64,000 bases of DNA. It comes from Sipunculus nudus (Eukaryota; Annelida; Sipuncula; Golfingiida; Sipunculidae). The DNA is taken from NCBI GenBank assembly GCA_026874595.1, contig CM049308.1, positions 41,898,527-41,962,526 of the forward strand, written 5' to 3'. A program made the translations under genes and the position numbers. Below, piece by piece: positions 59,930-64,000 of this stretch. How positions within the stretch are numbered: position 1 is the first letter of the stretch; each line of letters opens with the position of its first letter. The notes beneath the pieces are model-generated. The model did no database searches, was not told the DNA's origin, and saw only the letters and a program-made list of their open reading frames with translations.

Positions 59930-62087
59930 ACATTCACCTGAGGATCGTGAAACCGTCTGCAGTGAATGTACAGAGTTGTTTTTCTTCATCGATATATTTT
60001 TTTCATATATAATATAATATAATATAATATAATATAATATAATATAATATAATATAATATAATATAATATAATGCTGTGTTCTTTTCTAATGTTATATCC
60101 ATGTTAACTTAATTGGAACATTTAATGGCCTGGCTTATGGTGGCACTGTAAGTTCAGTCAACAAAGGTTTGCCCGTGTACAAGCTAGTGATGTTTTATTA
60201 TATTATATATAACAGTAAACATTTTATATTTGTTTAGACATCAACACTACCGGCGCCCTTACAGAACGGTTTCCAGTTTTCTAACACCTGGGTTTGGTAC
60301 AGAATAATTCAGGTAAGAGTGCGGACTTTTGTTGATACCCGGGACTGTTTTGGTAAATGCTCTTAATTTTTTAATTTTGAAGAGGGTTCATAATCGGTAA
60401 GCTCTCACAAAATATTCTATGTATCAAGTTTAAATGTGCCAATAACATGCTTACATAAGCAACAGCGCCCTCTCTCTGATGCGCAGTTGATGCAGATTCC
60501 GGTGACGGGAATATGTTCATAACTATTGCACGTGGCTAGTTATAAGTTAAATATATCATTCATTGAGAATAAGTGCCGACACGAGAGAAACATGTTTGTA
60601 CAGTAACATCTGCCGACATACTTAATTAACTGCCCAAACACAATTCCAGTAATAATATCATACCTGTATCTATATATTAACAGCAACTAAAGTAACACAA
60701 TGTCGAAACGAAGCTCCAGATATATTGACAAAATTTATGCTAAATGGAACACCCGAAATACATTTATAGATAAAGTTATTGGAAAATCGAAACGCAGCTC
60801 CAGAGATAGTTAAACTATGTATAATGCTAACGCAACATCCTAAACATTTTTCTACAGATATAATTAAAATTATTTATTCTGACTACAACCTGTCTGTATG
60901 TTGTTTGCCCTACACTTTTGACAGACCCTGGCCATTCAGAGTATACTGGCGTGCGGAGTGGGGCTGGCCCTGGCTTTTGCTGTTATATTTTTGGGTACAC
61001 AGAACATCATCACAGGTCTTGTTGCCACGTTTATGCTCGCCTGTGTCGCAATCTGTGTCGTGGCCATCATCCCTATTGCTGGCTGGCGCTTTGGGGTAAG
61101 TTCACTGAACCTTAGGCATCCAGAGCCATATTGTACAAATAGGACAAATGGTGCAAATACCCACGGACAAAAGCCTCGATGGGGCCAAGTTTTATATCAG
61201 GTAATAAGTAAAAGATAAAGTCTTCCATAATTGGTCGATATGCTAAAGTAAAAAGTTGGCTTACATGGTCACATAAATCCTGAGTCCATGTTTTGCAAAT
61301 TGCACAAAACTGTTTATGCTGACGCTTTGTGTGTAAGAAAAGGAGCTAGGCCTTGGAGTTTTTCCGTGTCTTACGGATGAGTAAAACGAACTTGTATTAA
61401 TAATTCCAGTAAGCAGGAAAGAGGAAACATCTAAAGTCGTTTTACATGGCAGGAGACTCACTTCGATACGAAACAAATGAATGGTGCAATCTGAAAATTG
61501 ACCAATATTTTCCCCTTAATTTATTTGTGTCGTTTCTAATTAAATCCAGTATAAACGTATATTTTCAGTTGTTGGAGTCTCTGAACCTGTGTCTTATTGT
61601 GGGATTAGCAGTTGATTATATAGTCCACGTGTCGGAGGCCTATCACATGTCCAGGTACAGCGGGCGACTGGAGAGAGTTAAGGACACTCTGGAGAAGGTT
61701 GGAATCTCCATCTTGTCCGGTGCCATCACGACGCTTGGGGCCTCGTTTTTCATGCTGTTTGCGGAGCTGGTCTTCTTTCAACAATTTGGAATGTTTATTT
61801 TCGCAACCATCGGTTTCTCGCTTGTGTTTTCGCTGACTGTTTTCATGTCACTGTACAGTATTTGTGGACCTGAAGGGCAGACAGGGTCAGTCCTGAAGCT
61901 GTGCAAAAACAGAAAGCGCTATGATGAGTACCAGGAGGAGAGGGCGACTCAGGAATCCTCCGACCACCAGAGGATGGCGGGTGTGAGTAGTCGGGGGGAG
62001 GGTACGGACAATACAACAGGCGGCGTCATCTCAAGACATGGGGACGCTGAGTACGATAATGCTGCACTTGACACCACAGATTTGTGA
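50696..62087 (+). CDS. Dispatched-family RND membrane protein, complete eleven-exon gene
   Basis: The coding join is 50696-50768, 52905-53041, 53750-55405, 55858-56094, 56796-56921, 58337-58477, 58742-58862, 59078-59211, 60238-60312, 60925-61095 and 61569-62087: 3390 nt, 1129 aa, with all junctions GT-AG and in phase. The layout is TM1 (about 26-46), a large first loop, TM2-6 forming a sterol-sensing domain (about 394-545), TM7 (about 596-614), a second loop, TM8-12 and a cytosolic tail. TM4 has GIGADDIF (D461, D462) and TM10 GLAVDY (D973), the acidic residues that couple cation flux in Dispatched. The block FRLFGPDN...VTLVWG, TCFIKDMAEFF and the terminal CGPEG also align with Dispatched rather than Patched. 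Dispatched releases cholesterol-modified Hedgehog; whether this divergent paralogue does so is unknown. An in-frame TAA just upstream supports the ATG. Confidence 0.9.
51480..52560 (+). repeat. Minisatellite family C, array 3 (intron 1 of the Dispatched-like gene)
   Basis: About six to seven diverged units: GGCATGTCCATCTATCTT, AGCTTTCTCGTAAAC, ACTAGTGGCGCCATCTGCAA, TCGTTTTCGCGTTGCGTCCA, TCCGTGCGTCT, TCTCAGAAGTGG. A long G-run lies at about 51696-51713. Confidence 0.75.
52905..53041 (+). CDS. Dispatched-like exon 2 (TM1)
   Basis: It encodes GVGVTVHVSFLVITAILFVA (TM1), then KYPILPFVFDDLPLENNNDV. The acceptor is GGCAACAG and the donor CAG|GTGGGT. Phase 1 in, phase 0 out. Confidence 0.9.
53750..55405 (+). 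CDS. Dispatched-like exon 3 (first loop, TM2-TM7)
   Basis: A large 552-codon exon from AWTHRNNQLEP to the LAEQT before GTAAGT. It holds two basic cleavage-type sites (REKR, residues 87-90; RIRR, 184-187), the whole sterol-sensing domain with GIGADDIF, the TM5-TM6 phrase TSLTTMVAFFVSSFSPI, a run of six cysteines (555-560) just after TM6, and TM7. An exon this large in an otherwise finely split gene is notable. Confidence 0.93.
55858..56094 (+). CDS. Dispatched-like exon 4 (second loop)
   Basis: It encodes FRLFGPDNLHEAARDRDRYS, then PKLEVTLVWGLGEQD, then CEGSTVWDQGFDLNDHEAQ. It matches the start of the second extracellular loop in Dispatched (FRSSHPFE...ITVIWGV). Phase 0 in and out. The donor CTG|GTCAGC is weaker than the others. 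Confidence 0.88.
56796..56921 (+). CDS. Dispatched-like exon 5
   Basis: It encodes DLCNRLIEMKGDMRNELRIA, then TNNVTCFIKDMAEFFK (compare SCFIETFKQWME in human DISP1). Acceptor GCCATCAG, donor AAG|GTGTGT, phase 0. Confidence 0.9.
57019..57071. repeat. (TA)n microsatellite
   Basis: A TA run in intron 5 of the Dispatched-like gene. Confidence 0.95.
57355..58285 (+). repeat. Minisatellite family C, array 4 (intron 5 of the Dispatched-like gene)
   Basis: About five units with GGGCGCCACTAATAATCG, TTTCGCATTGCGTCCATCTG, TCAGTCTGAAATTTTGCATG, TTGTCGTACACAAGACTT and related phrases. Same orientation as array 3. Confidence 0.72.
58337..58477 (+). CDS. Dispatched-like exon 6
   Basis: It encodes DEGQEPQYPVGSNFSLPITK, then ETVKSIILHNPAVYRNQSYA, then YVSRPFE. 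Second-loop sequence with two N-glycosylation sequons (NFS, NQS). Phase 0 in and out. Confidence 0.9.
58742..58862 (+). CDS. Dispatched-like exon 7
   Basis: It encodes VALNFWLTHRYTNETIPDKR, then SKFNSYLGRKKIDNRDFSSN. Phase 0 in, phase 1 out, donor G|GTAAGT. Confidence 0.9.
59078..59211 (+). CDS. Dispatched-like exon 8
   Basis: It encodes EDWTIRQTRLMYAGVRVHTE, then LTTTDIGLTYGLQLMEKWNT, then FFKEQ. Acceptor GTCCTCAG, donor CAA|GTAGGC. Phase 1 in, phase 0 out. Confidence 0.9.
59856..59925. repeat. (TA)n microsatellite
   Basis: About 35 TA units in intron 8 of the Dispatched-like gene. Confidence 0.95.
60009..60073. repeat. (AATAT)n pentanucleotide repeat
   Basis: About thirteen perfect AATAT units in intron 8, 85 bp after the TA run. 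Confidence 0.95.
60238..60312 (+). CDS. Dispatched-like exon 9
   Basis: A short exon encoding TSTLPAPLQNGFQFSNTWVW and YRIIQ, the end of the second loop before TM8. Matches NGWFVSNLEFYDLQ in human DISP1. Phase 0. Confidence 0.88.
60925..61095 (+). CDS. Dispatched-like exon 10 (TM8-TM9)
   Basis: It encodes TLAIQSILACGVGLALAFAV, then LGTQNIITGLVATFMLACVA and on to AGWRFG: two hydrophobic helices joined by a short turn. Phase 0, donor GGG|GTAAGT. Confidence 0.92.
61569..62087 (+). CDS. Dispatched-like exon 11 (TM10-TM12 and C-terminal tail)
   Basis: It encodes LLESLNLCLIVGLAVDYIVH (D973), then SILSGAITTLGASFFMLFAE, then FSLTVFMSLYSICGPEG, and a cytosolic tail of about 75 residues ending DTTDL and TGA. 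The tail is hydrophilic and rich in Glu, Arg and Ser. Confidence 0.93.
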   Translation: MLESLNLCLIVGLAVDYIVHVSEAYHMSRYSGRLERVKDTLEKVGISILSGAITTLGASFFMLFAELVFFQQFGMFIFATIGFSLVFSLTVFMSLYSICGPEGQTGSVLKLCKNRKRYDEYQEERATQESSDHQRMAGVSSRGEGTDNTTGGVISRHGDAEYDNAALDTTDL

Positions 62088-62179
62088 ATCCTCATCAGTT
62101 AGCACCATTTATAAACTTTTCCCCGTGAATATGGGTTACCATAATTGTAATGTCAAAAATTGTACAAACTTTAAATTAA

Positions 62180-62185
62180 AATAAA
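62180..62185 (+). terminator. Polyadenylation signal AATAAA, Dispatched-like gene
   Basis: AATAAA 93 bases after the stop codon in an AT-rich 3' UTR. Confidence 0.55.
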
Positions 62186-62907
62186 TAATTAAGTTCACTG
62201 GAGCGGAACATTTAAATTTTATTTAACGGCATGGTTTGCTTTAATTGTAACATTATTTAAACTTGATATATATATTACATTAGACATCCATGTATGGACA
62301 TCACTATATGTTTGATGAACTAATACTCGAAGGAGCTTTGTGTGGCGATAACAAAACATATTGAATTAGACGGGACATTTCTCAAATATATTTTTATAAA
62401 TATATAACTAGGACACCCGAAGAACGGATCACAGCTCTTCTAGACACTTGGGACACACCAGTTTCCTTCCAGCTTAGCTCTTAACACATTTTCGGTTCTC
62501 TATTTCTGAATCTGCCGTCATTAATCGGCCTACTTTAGACCTGCATATTATTTCAAGGATACCTGTTAGTTCAAAGGTTCACAGCCGGTGGCTATGCTTT
62601 TGAAGACATGGCTATGATTGCCCTAAACCGAGACTCTTGTACGTCGTCCGTTAGATAAGGGTTTGAATCCACAACAGTTACATCTCGTGTTTGTTTTTAT
62701 GCGGATCCGAACTTGGAAACTCGTCTTCCCTGTGGTCAGACTACGCCTGCGGTTGAAGTGAACTAGTGTGTCGCCATTCGTTATCACAATTAAAATCTCC
62801 ATTCAAGATACTAATAAGATTTGAAATAATTTATATAGCTAAATATAGTTATGTAGGTCTACATTTGCGTATGCTGATGAAAACGCCACTTAATAATAAT
62901 CAGGAAG

Positions 62908-64000
62908 AAAAAACAAGGGACCCATGGGTCACGGCGCTCAGCTGTTATATATGATAAAAAATATGATTTGGGAAAGAGGCGCATGCTGGTTTTGTGTGGT
63001 AATAAATATAAGCTTTATTATGAGTTGTTGGTGTTTCGCTTATGTATGATTTTGATAGTATTTTTGGAGACTGGGAAGAGGATGATTTCATTTATTTTAT
63101 TAACAAATGGAGTGCTATTGTCACTCAGATTTTGACTTGGCCATATAACTTATAAGCAGCACATAAATTAAAAGAGTTTAACCATTTATTAAAATTTAAT
63201 AACAAATATTATGCCAATATAATTTTTATTTAATAAAATAAGAAGAAAATCATATGATTTTTTAAAATAAAATATAACTGAAATGATTATTGAAATAATA
63301 TTATAGAATATATTCATGAATGCATTCATGAATACATTTTGAAAGTATCTGCACTGGTATTCAAATACTTTCATTTTTACCTGAATTCCCATTCTTATGC
63401 AATAAAATTTTTAATGCAGTATATATTCATATTCGTATTCAAATACATTTGCAAAGCATTCGCACCATGTCCAGTATTTATTCAGTTTTAGCCAAACAAT
63501 GATGTTGAGAATCCAGAATGTACAAAATTCACAAATTTAAATAATGATCAAAAGTACCTGGTTTATGGCTTTTATTTATATAAAAAAATAAATGTATATA
63601 TTCACTTTGGACTACTTTCACATCAATCTACACACTAGACACAGTAGGAATCTAGATTAATATTATCAACTGCATCTTTGTCTATCATTAATTTCCTTCA
63701 TATGATCCCTAATGATAAGTAATGAATAATGTGATTTAATTTTTTATCATTAAAATTGAACTGAAAAATAATATAGGTGAATGCATGGTGTTATTTGGAA
63801 TAACATTGACATTGACATTCTATCCATCCATACAAGATTCTTTCATCATCAGTAACTGCAAGTGAATTTTCTGTTACTCATCAACTAACAAATTCCTTTT
63901 CTATTAATTTTTCTTATATTTGTTATTAAAAACCAATACAAAATTATTAATTTTTTGTTTATTGTTATGTTGTTTTTCAAAACAACTACTAGATGAGTTT
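62908..64000 (-). mobile_element. Repeat family A, copy A4, cut by the window end
   Basis: It begins (reverse orientation) with ACAAGGGACCCATGGGTC, ACGGCGCTCAGCTG and runs colinearly with the last 1.09 kb of copy A2 (29430-30520) up to base 64000. The two look very similar, which suggests recent activity. The 5' half lies outside the window. Confidence 0.8.

Noticed and set aside
62660-62690. A tRNA B-box-like GGTTTGAATCC phrase, and a similar one near 47100 on the reverse strand
   Set aside because: I could not fold a cloverleaf or find a matching A box at the proper distance. At most remnants of tRNA-derived repeats.

Overview
This is an AT-rich stretch of an animal nuclear genome with spliced genes. 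It has GT-AG introns, AATAAA signals, many (TA)n microsatellites and a heavy load of transposons. Three genes with clear animal families are present. The repeat style (an AGCTCAG hairpin followed by GTCCGTCC-type short repeats, and several dispersed 150-400 bp monomer families) suggests an invertebrate, most likely a lophotrochozoan such as a mollusc. That placement is inference; the species is not resolved.

Layout. (1) 1-942, minus: the N-terminal 314 codons of a PGAP4/TMEM246-like GPI-GalNAc transferase, running off the left edge. (2) 1.0-13.0 kb: intergenic DNA with a minus-strand minisatellite array, a degenerate L2/CR1-type LINE, two nested inverted-repeat elements, a second tandem array and a second LINE fragment carrying a hAT-like insertion. 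(3) 13.65-30.87 kb, plus: a complete nine-exon APMAP gene of about 419 aa whose splice phases all agree. Its introns hold a minisatellite derived from its own splice donor, a probable solo LTR, a 773-bp tandem duplication, a Harbinger-like element and several copies of a 2.6-kb repeat (family A). (4) 31-40 kb: another family A copy, a complete hAT-type MITE and more minisatellite arrays. (5) 40.2-46.1 kb: an almost full-length but broken APE-type LINE. (6) 50.7-62.1 kb, plus: a complete eleven-exon Dispatched-family gene (1129 aa, 12 membrane segments). (7) 62.9-64.0 kb: another family A copy, minus strand, cut by the window end.

The three host genes form no operon or shared pathway. PGAP4 acts in the Golgi on GPI anchors, APMAP is a membrane-anchored six-bladed propeller, and Dispatched belongs to the RND family that releases lipid-modified Hedgehog. 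The most unusual points are the amplification of the APMAP exon 4 splice donor into roughly two dozen decoys, and the nested, internally duplicated family A element with hairpin and palindrome ends. Several short elements have exact target-site duplications. No CRISPR, rRNA or convincing tRNA gene was seen. Exon coordinates were derived by reading and by phase checking, not by alignment or RNA data.
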